Source of the DNA: a virus
Length of the DNA stretch: 64,000 nt
Strand: one strand, 5' to 3'
IMG/VR virus record: IMGVR_UViG_3300036859_000309
Span: 1-64,000 of that record
Part shown: positions 1 to 8,342 of the stretch, piece after piece
How the letters are laid out: each line of letters opens with the position of its first letter
Position numbering within the stretch: the stretch's first letter is position 1
Position numbers and translations under genes: made by a program
The notes under the pieces: model-generated
The model's input: the letters and a program-made list of their open reading frames with translations, nothing else
The model's database searches: none
Told to the model about the DNA's origin: nothing

Positions 1-82
1 TGGAGCGAGAGAGTTTTTTGCTCTGGGGTGGAAATTTCGGCCATGGGGCAGTTTATGTACAGAAACCAGATTTCGGCAAGCC

Positions 83-478
83 ATGGCTAGACCTCCCTTC
101 AAACCCACCGCGGTCATGCGCGCGAAGGTCGCATCGTCGGCCGGTGCCGGCGTAAGCCACGAGCAGATCGCGATTGCCCTCGGGATCTCCCGGACGACCC
201 TGCTGAAGCACTTCGGGACCGAGCTTTCGCGCGCTGCGTACTCCCGCCAGATGGATGTGGCACATGCCATGTACCTTGCCGCGAAGAAGGGGAACGTCGC
301 CGCGCAGAAGGCCTACATGGCCATGACCCCCAAGGCATCTGCGCTGCCTTTGCCGGCGCCAGAAGCCGAGAAATCGCCCAAGCTGGGCAAGAAGGAGCAA
401 GCCAACGCCGACGCGCAGGTCGCGCAGGTCGGCACTGACTGGGATTCGCTGCTCCAGATGCCTGCGCTGCCGCAGTGA
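83..478 (+). CDS. terS: Terminase small subunit (putative)
   Basis: 131-residue protein directly upstream of, and overlapping, the large terminase gene. Residues about 20-45 form a helix-turn-helix (SHEQIAIALGISRTTLLKHF) of the kind small terminases use to bind the packaging site. The middle is helical and alanine-rich, as expected for an oligomerisation segment. The C-terminal third is rich in Pro, Ala and Lys. The role is inferred from position and the HTH. No strong ribosome site precedes the ATG; neither upstream ATG (43, 55) is in frame. The 82 bases before it contain no gene and could hold a packaging site, which I cannot identify. Confidence 0.75.
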   Translation: MARPPFKPTAVMRAKVASSAGAGVSHEQIAIALGISRTTLLKHFGTELSRAAYSRQMDVAHAMYLAAKKGNVAAQKAYMAMTPKASALPLPAPEAEKSPKLGKKEQANADAQVAQVGTDWDSLLQMPALPQ

Positions 479-2154
479 GCTGGAACCTGTCCTGCCTGGA
501 CTGGGCTGATCGCCTGAAGGCAGGACGGTCGCTCGTGCCGAATCTGCCGCTGAACACGGCGGAAGGCGATCGAGCAGTGGCGGTGTTCAACAAGCTGCGC
601 CTGGCCGATGTGCCGGGTACGCCGACCATGGCCGAGGCCGGCGGAGACTGGTTCCGCGACGTGGTGCGGGCGCTCTGGGGCTCGCTGGACCCGGTGACCC
701 GGGCCCGCGCGATCCGTGAACTGCTGCTCCTGGTGCCGAAGAAGAACTCGAAGACGACGAACGGCGCGCTCCTGATGCTCACAGCGCTGCTGCTCAACCA
801 GCGGCCGAACGCGTCGCTGATCATGACGGCGCCGGTGCAAGACGTGGCGCAGCTGGCGTTCGACGCGGCCGCCGGCGCGATCGCCCTCGACGATGTGCTG
901 TCGAAGAAGCTGCACGTGCGGGACCACCTGAAGACGATCATCCACCGGGAGACGAAGGCCGAGCTGCAGATCATGTCGTTCGACCCGGCGGCTCTGACCG
1001 GCCAGAAGCCGGTGGCGGCGCTGATCGACGAATTGCACGTCGTCGCGAAGATGTCCAAGGCGGCGAGCGCCATCCGCCAGCTGCGTGGCGGCATGCTGCC
1101 GTACCCGGAGGCCTTCATGGCCTTCATCACGACGCAGAGCGAAGAGACTCCTTCCGGTGTGTTCCGGGCCGAGCTGATGAAGGCACGTGCGATCCGCGAC
1201 GGGCGCCAGGATGGCGCGATGCTGCCCGTGCTGTACGAGCTGCCGGAGGAGATTCAGCAGAAGGCCGACGAGTGGAAGAACCCGCGGTATTGGCCGATGG
1301 TCACGCCGAACGCCGGCCGGTCTATCACCATCGAGCGGCTCGTCGAGGACATGAAGACTGCCGAGTCCACGAGCGAAGAAGAGCTCCGCGCCTGGGCTTC
1401 GCAGCACCTGAACATCGAGATCGGCCTCGCGCTGCATTCCGACCGATGGACCGGCGCAGATTTCTGGGAGGCTTGCGCGGACCCGGCGCTGGCGGATCTC
1501 GACGATCTGCTCGACCGCTGCGAGGTGGTGGTGGTCGGGATCGACGGCGGCGGCCTGGATGACCTGTTGGGCTTGGCCGTTGTGGGGCGCGAGAAGGAAA
1601 CACGGAAGTGGCTGCAGTGGTCGCGCGGTTGGGCGCATGAGATCGTGCTCGAGCGGCGCAAGCAGATCGCGCCGCGGCTCCAAGACTTCGCCGCCGCCGG
1701 TGACCTCGTGATCGTGAAGCAGCCCGGTCAGGACGTTGCCGAGGTGGCCGACATTGTGTGCCGCATCCAGAAACGCGGCCTGCTGCCGGAGAAGAATGCG
1801 ATCGGCGTCGACCCGGCGGGCATTGGTGACATCGTGGACGAGCTCACGGCCCCCGAGCGCGGCATCAAGCTGGACCAGATCATCGGCATCTCGCAGGGCT
1901 GGAAGCTGAACGGCGCGATCAAGACGACAGAGCGAAAGCTGGCCGGCGACGAAATGGCCCACGGTGGCAGCCCGCTGATGACCTGGTGCGTCGGCAATGC
2001 GAAGTCCGAGCCGACCGGCAACGCGGTCCTGATAACGAAGAAGGCGTCCGGTTCCGCAAAGATCGACCCGCTAATGGCCACCTTCAACGCCGTCAGCCTG
2101 ATGGCACTCAACCCCGAATCGACGCAGAAGCGCTTCCAGTTGTTTTTTGCTTGA
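475..2154 (+). CDS. terL: Terminase large subunit
   Basis: 559-residue DNA-packaging motor of the HK97-type family. The N-terminal ATPase has a Walker A (VPKKNSKT, near residue 90), a Walker B (ALIDE, near 185) and a coupling motif (FITTQS). The C-terminal nuclease shows acidic clusters at VVGIDGGGLDD and KIDP near the end. The GTG start overlaps the small-subunit stop (GTGA), implying translational coupling. Length is normal for the family and I see no lesion. It works with the portal encoded at 5539 to cut and pump DNA into proheads. Confidence 0.95.
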   Translation: MSWNLSCLDWADRLKAGRSLVPNLPLNTAEGDRAVAVFNKLRLADVPGTPTMAEAGGDWFRDVVRALWGSLDPVTRARAIRELLLLVPKKNSKTTNGALLMLTALLLNQRPNASLIMTAPVQDVAQLAFDAAAGAIALDDVLSKKLHVRDHLKTIIHRETKAELQIMSFDPAALTGQKPVAALIDELHVVAKMSKAASAIRQLRGGMLPYPEAFMAFITTQSEETPSGVFRAELMKARAIRDGRQDGAMLPVLYELPEEIQQKADEWKNPRYWPMVTPNAGRSITIERLVEDMKTAESTSEEELRAWASQHLNIEIGLALHSDRWTGADFWEACADPALADLDDLLDRCEVVVVGIDGGGLDDLLGLAVVGREKETRKWLQWSRGWAHEIVLERRKQIAPRLQDFAAAGDLVIVKQPGQDVAEVADIVCRIQKRGLLPEKNAIGVDPAGIGDIVDELTAPERGIKLDQIIGISQGWKLNGAIKTTERKLAGDEMAHGGSPLMTWCVGNAKSEPTGNAVLITKKASGSAKIDPLMATFNAVSLMALNPESTQKRFQLFFA

Positions 2155-2157
2155 GCT

Positions 2158-2778
2158 ATGCACCTGATCTACGTTCTAAAAAACCCGGACGGAGACGTCC
2201 GCTACATAGGTCAGACAACGAACGCGAAGAAGCGGCTGGGGTCGCACATTTCATCTGCTCGGCACGGAACTCGGACTCGTGCGGCTCGTTGGATCCGTTC
2301 GCTCGACCAGCATGGCGCAGCGCCAACCATGGAAGTAATTCACCGGGTTGCCGGCGATGTCCGCTGGCAAACCATGGAGCGTCTTCTGATTGCGGCCGCG
2401 GTCGCTTGGGACATGCAGTTGATGAATGGAACGGCCGGTGGCGACGGCGTAGACCTTTGCGCCGAAGATCGGGACCGGGTCAAGAAACTCCGGCACGCTG
2501 GCCTATTAAAGCCCGGCGTGCAAGCGCGCAAGAGCCGAAGCCTAGGCGAGATCTGGGCACGCGATGACGTGCGCGACAAGTGGATAGCGTCTCTCAAGGC
2601 AGCAGCAACCGGAGCCGACGCACGCGCGCGCCTACTCGCAGCGGCGAAAGCTCCACGCAGTGAAGAAGGAAAGAAGGCGCAAGCCGACGGACGCACTGCG
2701 TATTGGGCGAATCCCGCCAACCGAGAACGCCAGGCAGAGCGCATGCGCGCAATCGGTCGTGCCAACGCCAAGACGTAG
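2158..2778 (+). CDS. GIY-YIG homing-type endonuclease
   Basis: 206-residue protein whose N-terminus carries the GIY-YIG nuclease signature: IYVL near residue 4, RYIGQT near 15, an Arg near 27 and a candidate catalytic Glu in TMERLL. The rest is basic, with repeats of short Lys/Arg/Ala segments resembling the DNA-binding tails of free-standing homing endonucleases. It starts three bases after the terminase stop and is followed by its own terminator, so it looks like an insertion between packaging and head genes. GIY-YIG enzymes cut DNA at long sites; the target here is unknown. Confidence 0.85.
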   Translation: MHLIYVLKNPDGDVRYIGQTTNAKKRLGSHISSARHGTRTRAARWIRSLDQHGAAPTMEVIHRVAGDVRWQTMERLLIAAAVAWDMQLMNGTAGGDGVDLCAEDRDRVKKLRHAGLLKPGVQARKSRSLGEIWARDDVRDKWIASLKAAATGADARARLLAAAKAPRSEEGKKAQADGRTAYWANPANRERQAERMRAIGRANAKT

Positions 2779-2802
2779 GCCGCCATTAACCACACCACTT
2801 TC

Positions 2803-2827
2803 AGGCCCGCACCTCGCGGGCCTTTTT
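2803..2827 (+). terminator. Rho-independent terminator
   Basis: Perfect 8-bp stem (AGGCCCGC / GCGGGCCT) with a 5-base loop followed by five T. It closes the terminase and endonuclease unit; the protease gene starts 15 bases later. Confidence 0.85.
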
Positions 2828-2841
2828 CATTGGAGCAGCAC

Positions 2842-3447
2842 ATGAAGCGTGCCTACGCAACCATCGAGATCAAAGCTACCGACGGCGCCGCGGGAGAGAA
2901 GCGGACCTTCACCGGTATCGCGTCGACGCCGACCACCGACCGCATGGGCGACATCGTCGAACCCAAGGGGGCGATCTTCCGGCTCCCGATCCCGCTCCTG
3001 TGGCAGCACCGCAGCGGCGAGCCCATCGGATGGATCACCGCCGCCAAGGTGACCGACAAGGGCATCGAGATCGCCGGCGAAGTGGCGGACGTCCCGGAAG
3101 AGGGCAAGCTGAAGGAGCGCCTGCTGGAAGCGTGGCAGTCGCTGAAATACAAGCTCGTGCGCGGCCTCTCCATCGGCTTCGATCCGATCGAGCACACGCA
3201 GATCGATGGCACCTGGGGCCAACGGTTCACGAAATGGGAGTGGCTCGAACTGTCCGCCGTGACGATCCCGGCGAACGGCGACTGCTCCATCGACGCAATC
3301 AAGTCGGCCGACCAGGCCATCCGTCGTGCCGCGTCTGGCGCGCGGCCTGTCGTCCGACTCGACCCCGCTGGCTCGACCAGCAAATCCCTTCCCGGCGCCT
3401 CGGGAAACAAGTCTCCTCGCCGTCCCGGCGCTGTGTATCTCAACTGA
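2842..3447 (+). CDS. HK97-family prohead protease
   Basis: 201-residue capsid maturation serine protease (peptidase U35 type). The N-terminus shows the expected pattern: FTGIASTPTTDRMGD, followed by the LLWQH motif whose His is the likely catalytic residue, and later LSIGF and ELSAVTIPAN. The ATG at 2842 is chosen because GGAG lies six bases upstream; an in-frame TTG at 2830 is less likely. The C-terminal 45 residues are low-complexity. It should cleave the capsid delta domain of the protein encoded next, and probably itself, during prohead maturation. Confidence 0.9.
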   Translation: MKRAYATIEIKATDGAAGEKRTFTGIASTPTTDRMGDIVEPKGAIFRLPIPLLWQHRSGEPIGWITAAKVTDKGIEIAGEVADVPEEGKLKERLLEAWQSLKYKLVRGLSIGFDPIEHTQIDGTWGQRFTKWEWLELSAVTIPANGDCSIDAIKSADQAIRRAASGARPVVRLDPAGSTSKSLPGASGNKSPRRPGAVYLN

Positions 3448-3460
3448 AGGAATCGACATC

Positions 3461-5029
3461 ATGAAACTCTCTCGCAACCACCTGGCCATCGGCTTCCTCG
3501 CCGTGGCCGCAGTCGCGGCTGTCGCCGCCCTGGCTGGCTTCCCGCTGGTCCACTACCTCCCCGCCGACATGCTGGCGGCCCTCGGCGCGCTCGGCGCCAT
3601 CCCGTTCGCCGGCGAGGTGAAAACCATCGGCGAGCAGATGACGGCATTCGCCGCCAAGCGCCAGGCCGCGGCCGACCGCATGAACGAGATCATGTCGAAG
3701 GCTATGGATGAAGGCCGTTCGCTCGACGAATCGGAAGACGAGGAATACACCGGCCTCGGTGCGGATCTGAAGACGATCGACGCCCACCTGCTTCGCCTCA
3801 AGGAGCACGAAGCCGTGATGGTCTCCAAGGCTGTGCCGGTCGTGGTGGACGGTGGCACCGAAGGAGACGGCAGCCGTGGCGTCGAGCTGCGCGGTGGCGT
3901 TCTGAGCATCAAGCGCAACCTGCCGCCCGGCATCCGCTTCACGCGCTTCGCGCTGTCGATGGCTGCGGCCAAGGGCAACATCATGCAGGCGCACGAGATC
4001 GCGAAGATCCGCTTCAAGGACACGCCGGAGGTGGCCAACTCGCTGCAGGTCGCTGTGCAGATGGGTTCGACCGCTGCGCTGAACCAAAAGGCCGCCGTCG
4101 CTGCCGGTACCACGACCGACCCGTCCTGGGCTGGCCCGCTGGTGCAGTACAACGACATGGAAGCCGAGTTCATCGGTCTCCTGCGCCCCATGACCATCCT
4201 GGGCAAGATGAATCAGCTCCACCAGGTGCCGTTCATGATGCGCACCGCGCGCCAGCTGACCGGCGTCTCCGGCTCGTTCGTGGGTGAAGGCGCTCCGAAA
4301 CCTGTCGGCAAGCAGACCTATGACAACGTGACCCTTGGCTTCGCCAAGGCCGCGGTGATCGTGGTCATGACCGACGAGCTGGTGCGCTTCAGCACCCCGA
4401 ACGCCGAGGTGCGCGCTCGTGACGACATGCTGAAGGGCATCTCGAGCTACCTCGACCTGCGGTTCATCGACCCGAACTACAGCGGCGTCGCGAACGTGTC
4501 GCCGGCGTCGATCACCAACGGCGCCCGTCGCGTCCAGTCGAGTGGCAGTACCCTGGCAGCGATCGATACCGACGTGGCAGCGGCCTTCCAGGAGTTCACC
4601 AACTCGAACGTCGATCCGTCGACATCCGTGTGGGTGATGTCGGCCGCGACGGCGCTGCGCCTGTCGATGAAGCGCACCACGCAGGATGAACTGGCGTTCC
4701 CCGAAATCAGCATGACGGGCGGCCGCTGGTACGGTCTGCCGGTGATCACCTCCAGCGCCGCCGGCGCCTCGAGCGGCTCGCCGAACGAGAAGCAGATCGC
4801 CCTGGTGACGCAGGGTGAAGTGCTGTTTGCCGACGACGGCGGCATCTCGATCGACATGTCGACCGAAGCGTCGGTGCAGATGGACGACGCGCCGGCGGCC
4901 GGTGCGCAGTCGCTGGTCAGCCTCTGGCAGAACAACCTCATCGGTATTCGTGCCGAGCGCTACATCAACTGGGCGCCGCGCCGCACGGGCAGCCTGGGCC
5001 AGGTTCTCATCGAGAACGTGAACTACTGA
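3461..5029 (+). CDS. HK97-type major capsid protein with hydrophobic N-terminus
   Basis: 522-residue shell protein. Residues 55-112 form a charged, helical delta (scaffold) domain. The HK97 fold follows from about residue 145 and ends in a typical P-domain/A-domain region (NNLIGIRAERYINW near the C-terminus). The ATG at 3461 has GAAGGA nine bases upstream. The oddity is residues 8-50, which are strongly hydrophobic and could form a membrane segment, ahead of the delta domain. The protease at 2842 presumably removes everything before the mature shell domain. Confidence 0.92.
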   Translation: MKLSRNHLAIGFLAVAAVAAVAALAGFPLVHYLPADMLAALGALGAIPFAGEVKTIGEQMTAFAAKRQAAADRMNEIMSKAMDEGRSLDESEDEEYTGLGADLKTIDAHLLRLKEHEAVMVSKAVPVVVDGGTEGDGSRGVELRGGVLSIKRNLPPGIRFTRFALSMAAAKGNIMQAHEIAKIRFKDTPEVANSLQVAVQMGSTAALNQKAAVAAGTTTDPSWAGPLVQYNDMEAEFIGLLRPMTILGKMNQLHQVPFMMRTARQLTGVSGSFVGEGAPKPVGKQTYDNVTLGFAKAAVIVVMTDELVRFSTPNAEVRARDDMLKGISSYLDLRFIDPNYSGVANVSPASITNGARRVQSSGSTLAAIDTDVAAAFQEFTNSNVDPSTSVWVMSAATALRLSMKRTTQDELAFPEISMTGGRWYGLPVITSSAAGASSGSPNEKQIALVTQGEVLFADDGGISIDMSTEASVQMDDAPAAGAQSLVSLWQNNLIGIRAERYINWAPRRTGSLGQVLIENVNY

Positions 5030-5048
5030 TCCAGGTCAGGTGAACACT

Positions 5049-5072
5049 CCCCGGCGGCTTCGGCTGCCGGGG
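5049..5072 (+). other. Stem-loop after the capsid gene
   Basis: A 7-bp GC-rich stem (CCCCGGC / GCCGGGG) with a 10-base loop, without a following T run. It could be a weak terminator or an mRNA-stabilising hairpin behind the highly expressed capsid gene. It is not a clear intrinsic terminator. Confidence 0.5.
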
Positions 5073-5097
5073 AGGCCCCCAATTCCGGAGAATGCAT

Positions 5098-5535
5098 ATG
5101 CTCTACAAGACCAGAGTCATGGTTGCGCTGGCGGATTTTCCGCACGGCGCCGACCTCCTGCGCCAAGGCGATACGTTCATCGCGACGGAGATCGACGCCC
5201 AGTACTACCTGTCGCGCAAGAAGGCCAAGGTCGCGGAAGAGCCGGCACTGGCACCGACGCACGCGGCGACCCCAGCACCAGCGCCAGCACCCGCTCCGGC
5301 CTCAGAGCCAGAGCCCCAGCCGGAACAGCAGGCCGACCCAGTCGATGACTCGGCGCCCATGGATACGACGGTGGGCGCCCCCGCTGCAGCGGCAGACAAC
5401 GTGCCGGCAGCGGAATCGCAGCCGGTCGACCAGGAGCAGAGCCCTTCCGTTGCCGAAGCACCAGCGCCAGCGCCGGCTCCCATCGCCCCGCGCCGCGGTC
5501 GTGGGCGCCAATCGGCCAGCACGGCGAAAGAGTAA
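5098..5535 (+). CDS. Small head-region protein with Ala/Pro-rich tail
   Basis: 145 residues. The first 45 form a compact domain (MLYKTRVMVALADFPHG, then GDTFIATEIDAQYYLSRKKA) like small proteins that often sit beside capsid genes. The remaining 100 are Ala/Pro/Glu repeats ending in a basic tail. CCGGAG lies seven bases before the ATG at 5098; the ATG at 5092 is too close to that site. It may be a head decoration or connector-associated protein, but I do not recognise a family. Confidence 0.6.
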   Translation: MLYKTRVMVALADFPHGADLLRQGDTFIATEIDAQYYLSRKKAKVAEEPALAPTHAATPAPAPAPAPASEPEPQPEQQADPVDDSAPMDTTVGAPAAAADNVPAAESQPVDQEQSPSVAEAPAPAPAPIAPRRGRGRQSASTAKE

Positions 5536-5538
5536 GCG

Positions 5539-6942
5539 GTGCGCTTCCTCGGCCTGCAACTGACTCGCGCGCGGCCTGCAGAGGTCGCGGACGAACTCGT
5601 TCCCACTGGTCAGAAGGCAGCGGTGTCCCCGCTCAGCTTTCGCGATGTGTGGGGCAAGGTGTACGAGTCGTTCGCGGGCGCCTGGCAGCGCAATATCACG
5701 ATCGACAACAAGGAGTCGATCCTCGCCTTCAGCGCGGTGTACGCGTGCGTGACCCGCATCGCGAACGACATCGCGAAGATGCGCATCATGCTGACGGAGA
5801 CCCAACCCGACGGCACCTGGTTGGAAGTCGGCGAGTCGCCGTACTGGAAGGCGCTGAAGAAGCCGAACGCCTACCAGAACCGCATCCAGTTCCTGATCGA
5901 CTGGATCTGCATGAAGCTGATCCACGGCAATGCCTACATCCTGAAGGAGCGCGAGGAGGGCCGCGGCCTGGTCAAGGCCCTCTACGTCTTGGACTCGCGC
6001 CGCGTGAAGCCCCTGGTCACCGAAGACGGCTCGGTCTATTACCAGATCTCCAGCGACCAGCTCGCAGGCCTGCAGCATGGCGCGACACTTCCGGCGAGCG
6101 AGATCATCCATGATCGCTGCCCGACGCTATGGCACCCGCTTTGCGGCGTGCCGCCGATCTATGCCTGCGCGCGCTCGGCGACGCAGGGCAACCGCATCCA
6201 GACCAACAGCGCAACCTTCTTCGACAACATGAGCCGGCCCAGCGGCATCCTGACCGCACCCGGGTTGATCGACGATGTCACTGCCGTCCGTCTGAAGCAG
6301 GATTGGGAACAGAACTTTGGCGGTGGCAACCTCGGCCGCTTGGCTGTGGCGGGAAACGACCTCAAGTACATCCCGATCACGATCCCGGCCGAGCAAGCGC
6401 AACTCATCCAGCAGCTGAACTGGACGGTTGAAGATGTGGCTCGCGCCTTTGGCATGCCGCTCTACAAGATCAACAGCGGCCCGGTACCTACCAGCAACAA
6501 TGTCGAGGCGCTGCAGCAGCAGTACTACACCGACTGCCTGCAGGTGCTGATCGAATCGATCGAGCTGTGCCTTGACGAAGGCCTGGCGCTGCCCACCAAG
6601 TACGGTACCCGCATGGATCTCGACGGCCTCGTGCGCATGGACAGCACGGCGCAGATCGACTTCCTGGAGAAGGCGGTCAAGGGGATCATGTCGGCCGACG
6701 AGGCGCGCAAGAAGATCAACCTGCCGCCGACACCTGGCGGCAGGAACGTGCTCACGCAGCAGCAGAACTACTCGCTCGGTGCGCTGGCCAAGCGCGATGC
6801 GAAAGAGGATCCGTTCTCAGCAGCAAAGCCGACAGCCGCGGCGCCGGCGCCCAATGCCGCAGATCCAGATGGCGAAGCGGCTGCTGCCGCGCAAGCGCGC
6901 GAGCTGATAGCCGAAATCCGCAAGGGGTTCGAACTTGCCTGA
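5539..6942 (+). CDS. Portal protein, HK97 family
   Basis: 467-residue dodecamer-forming portal. Family features include FSAVYACVTRIANDIA near residue 65, an IHGNAYI segment near 130, and VEDVARAFGMPLYKI near 300. The C-terminal 60 residues are Ala-rich and probably flexible. It starts with GTG four bases after the previous stop. In most HK97-like phages the portal precedes protease and capsid; here it follows them, so the head block has been rearranged. It docks the terminase and the connector proteins encoded from 8922 onwards. Confidence 0.93.
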   Translation: MRFLGLQLTRARPAEVADELVPTGQKAAVSPLSFRDVWGKVYESFAGAWQRNITIDNKESILAFSAVYACVTRIANDIAKMRIMLTETQPDGTWLEVGESPYWKALKKPNAYQNRIQFLIDWICMKLIHGNAYILKEREEGRGLVKALYVLDSRRVKPLVTEDGSVYYQISSDQLAGLQHGATLPASEIIHDRCPTLWHPLCGVPPIYACARSATQGNRIQTNSATFFDNMSRPSGILTAPGLIDDVTAVRLKQDWEQNFGGGNLGRLAVAGNDLKYIPITIPAEQAQLIQQLNWTVEDVARAFGMPLYKINSGPVPTSNNVEALQQQYYTDCLQVLIESIELCLDEGLALPTKYGTRMDLDGLVRMDSTAQIDFLEKAVKGIMSADEARKKINLPPTPGGRNVLTQQQNYSLGALAKRDAKEDPFSAAKPTAAAPAPNAADPDGEAAAAAQARELIAEIRKGFELA

Positions 6943-6983
6943 GGCTCCGCGCCCCTCGGCGACCCCGGCACTACGCCGCTGAC

Positions 6984-8342
6984 GTGTCCTTTGAAGAACA
7001 CCTGAAAGCCAACCGCATGGACATCAAGCAACTCGGAGCCGAGGTCGTGAGGGCATGCCGGGAATTCGTCGAACAGAAGTTCGGCGTCCTCTCCAAGCAG
7101 CTCGACGAACTCAAGTTTCGCCTCGATGCGTTGCCGATGCCCAAGGACGGGTCTCCCGGCCGCGACGGCGTGGATGGCAAGGATGGACCACCCGGAGCTG
7201 ACGGCCAGAAGGGCGAGCCTGGACCTGACGGGGCGCCCGGCCGTGACGGCAAGGACGGTGCGCCTGGAGAGGCTGGCGTCAAGGGAGATGTCGGGCCTGA
7301 GGGAGCACCGGGTCGCGATGGCGCGCCAGGCGAGCGCGGCGAAGCGGGCGAGAAGGGCGCGGATGGGCTCCGGGGTGAACAGGGGCCGCGCGGAGAGAAG
7401 GGCGACCCCGGCGAAGCTGGCCAGCGTGGGGAAAAAGGCGAACGAGGCGAGCCCGGCATGGCCGGGGCCGATGGGCTGCCAGGAAAAGACGGGGTCCCTG
7501 GTGCCGACGGGGAACGGGGCGAGCGTGGCGAGAAGGGTGATCCTGGCGAAAAGGGAGAGAAAGGCGATCGGGGGGAGCGCGGCGAGCCCGGTCTTCCCGG
7601 AGAAGCTGGCACCCCTGGTGAACGCGGCCTGCCGGGCGAGAGGGGCATGGACGGCAAGAGCATCACGGTCGATGACGTTGAGCCGGTGCTCGCTGTAATT
7701 GTCGAGAAGGCCGTCGCGGCCCTGCCGAAGGCGAAGGACGGCGAGAGCGTGCCAATCGACCAGGTGCAACGCATGATCGATGAGGCCGTCGCCAAGGCGA
7801 TGGCTGCGGTGCGCATCCCCAAGGACGGCGAGCACGGCCGCGACGCTCTGGACATCGAGATCCTGCCGGCGATCAACGAAAGTCGGCGGTACGCGCGCGG
7901 CACCTACGCCAGCCACAACGGTGGCCTTTGGCGCGCGATGCGATCGACGGAGGGCATGGACGGCTGGGAGTGCATCGTCGACGGTGACCACGAGGACACG
8001 ATCGAGCTCGGCGCCGATCTCCGAACTTTCACCCTGCGCAAGGTCAAGAGCAGCGGCCGGGTGATGGAAAAGGCGTTCACCGTGCCGGTGATGATCTACC
8101 GCGGCGTGTTCAAGGCCGACCAGACATACGAGCCTGGCGACGCAGTGACATGGGATGGCGCAGTGTGGATCGCACAGGCCAAGAACAGCGACAAGCCGCC
8201 GGCTGAGAGCTGGCGCTTGGCCGTCAAGCGCGCAATGGACGGGCGCAACGGTCTGAGGGGCGAGAAGGGCGAGCGCGGCGCCCTCGGGCGCGCCGGCCGC
8301 GATCTCACGCAGATTGATCCTGCCACGGGCACGAAGTGGTGA
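6984..8342 (+). CDS. Collagen-like protein with carbohydrate-binding-type domain
   Basis: 452 residues. Residues 15-50 are a helical, probably trimerising stalk. Residues about 52-225 are nearly uninterrupted Gly-X-Y triplets, many GEKGE/GERGE, a collagen-like triple helix. A mixed domain follows, and near residue 370 comes YEPGDAVTWDGAVWIAQA, which resembles small chitin/carbohydrate-binding modules. A second short Gly-X-Y run sits near the C-terminus. The GTG at 6984 gives the longest form; ATG 7017 is an alternative. Its position between portal and connector suggests a virion fibre or head decoration. Confidence 0.8.
   Translation: MSFEEHLKANRMDIKQLGAEVVRACREFVEQKFGVLSKQLDELKFRLDALPMPKDGSPGRDGVDGKDGPPGADGQKGEPGPDGAPGRDGKDGAPGEAGVKGDVGPEGAPGRDGAPGERGEAGEKGADGLRGEQGPRGEKGDPGEAGQRGEKGERGEPGMAGADGLPGKDGVPGADGERGERGEKGDPGEKGEKGDRGERGEPGLPGEAGTPGERGLPGERGMDGKSITVDDVEPVLAVIVEKAVAALPKAKDGESVPIDQVQRMIDEAVAKAMAAVRIPKDGEHGRDALDIEILPAINESRRYARGTYASHNGGLWRAMRSTEGMDGWECIVDGDHEDTIELGADLRTFTLRKVKSSGRVMEKAFTVPVMIYRGVFKADQTYEPGDAVTWDGAVWIAQAKNSDKPPAESWRLAVKRAMDGRNGLRGEKGERGALGRAGRDLTQIDPATGTKW

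Noticed and set aside
313-1962. Long reverse-strand ORF opposite the terminase gene
   Set aside because: It is the mirror of a clear terminase, a usual effect of high GC. Its sequence is Arg/His/Leu-rich without family features.
5049-5072. Intrinsic terminator after the capsid gene
   Set aside because: The hairpin is strong but no T run follows, so it is listed only as a stem-loop.
7140-7660. Possible CRISPR-like or satellite repeats
   Set aside because: The periodicity is nine bases from Gly-X-Y coding, without conserved repeats and spacers. No CRISPR array was seen anywhere in the window.
6768-7991. Reverse ORF and Pro/Ser repeats opposite the collagen-like gene
   Set aside because: The repeats are the reverse reading of Gly-X-Y codons.
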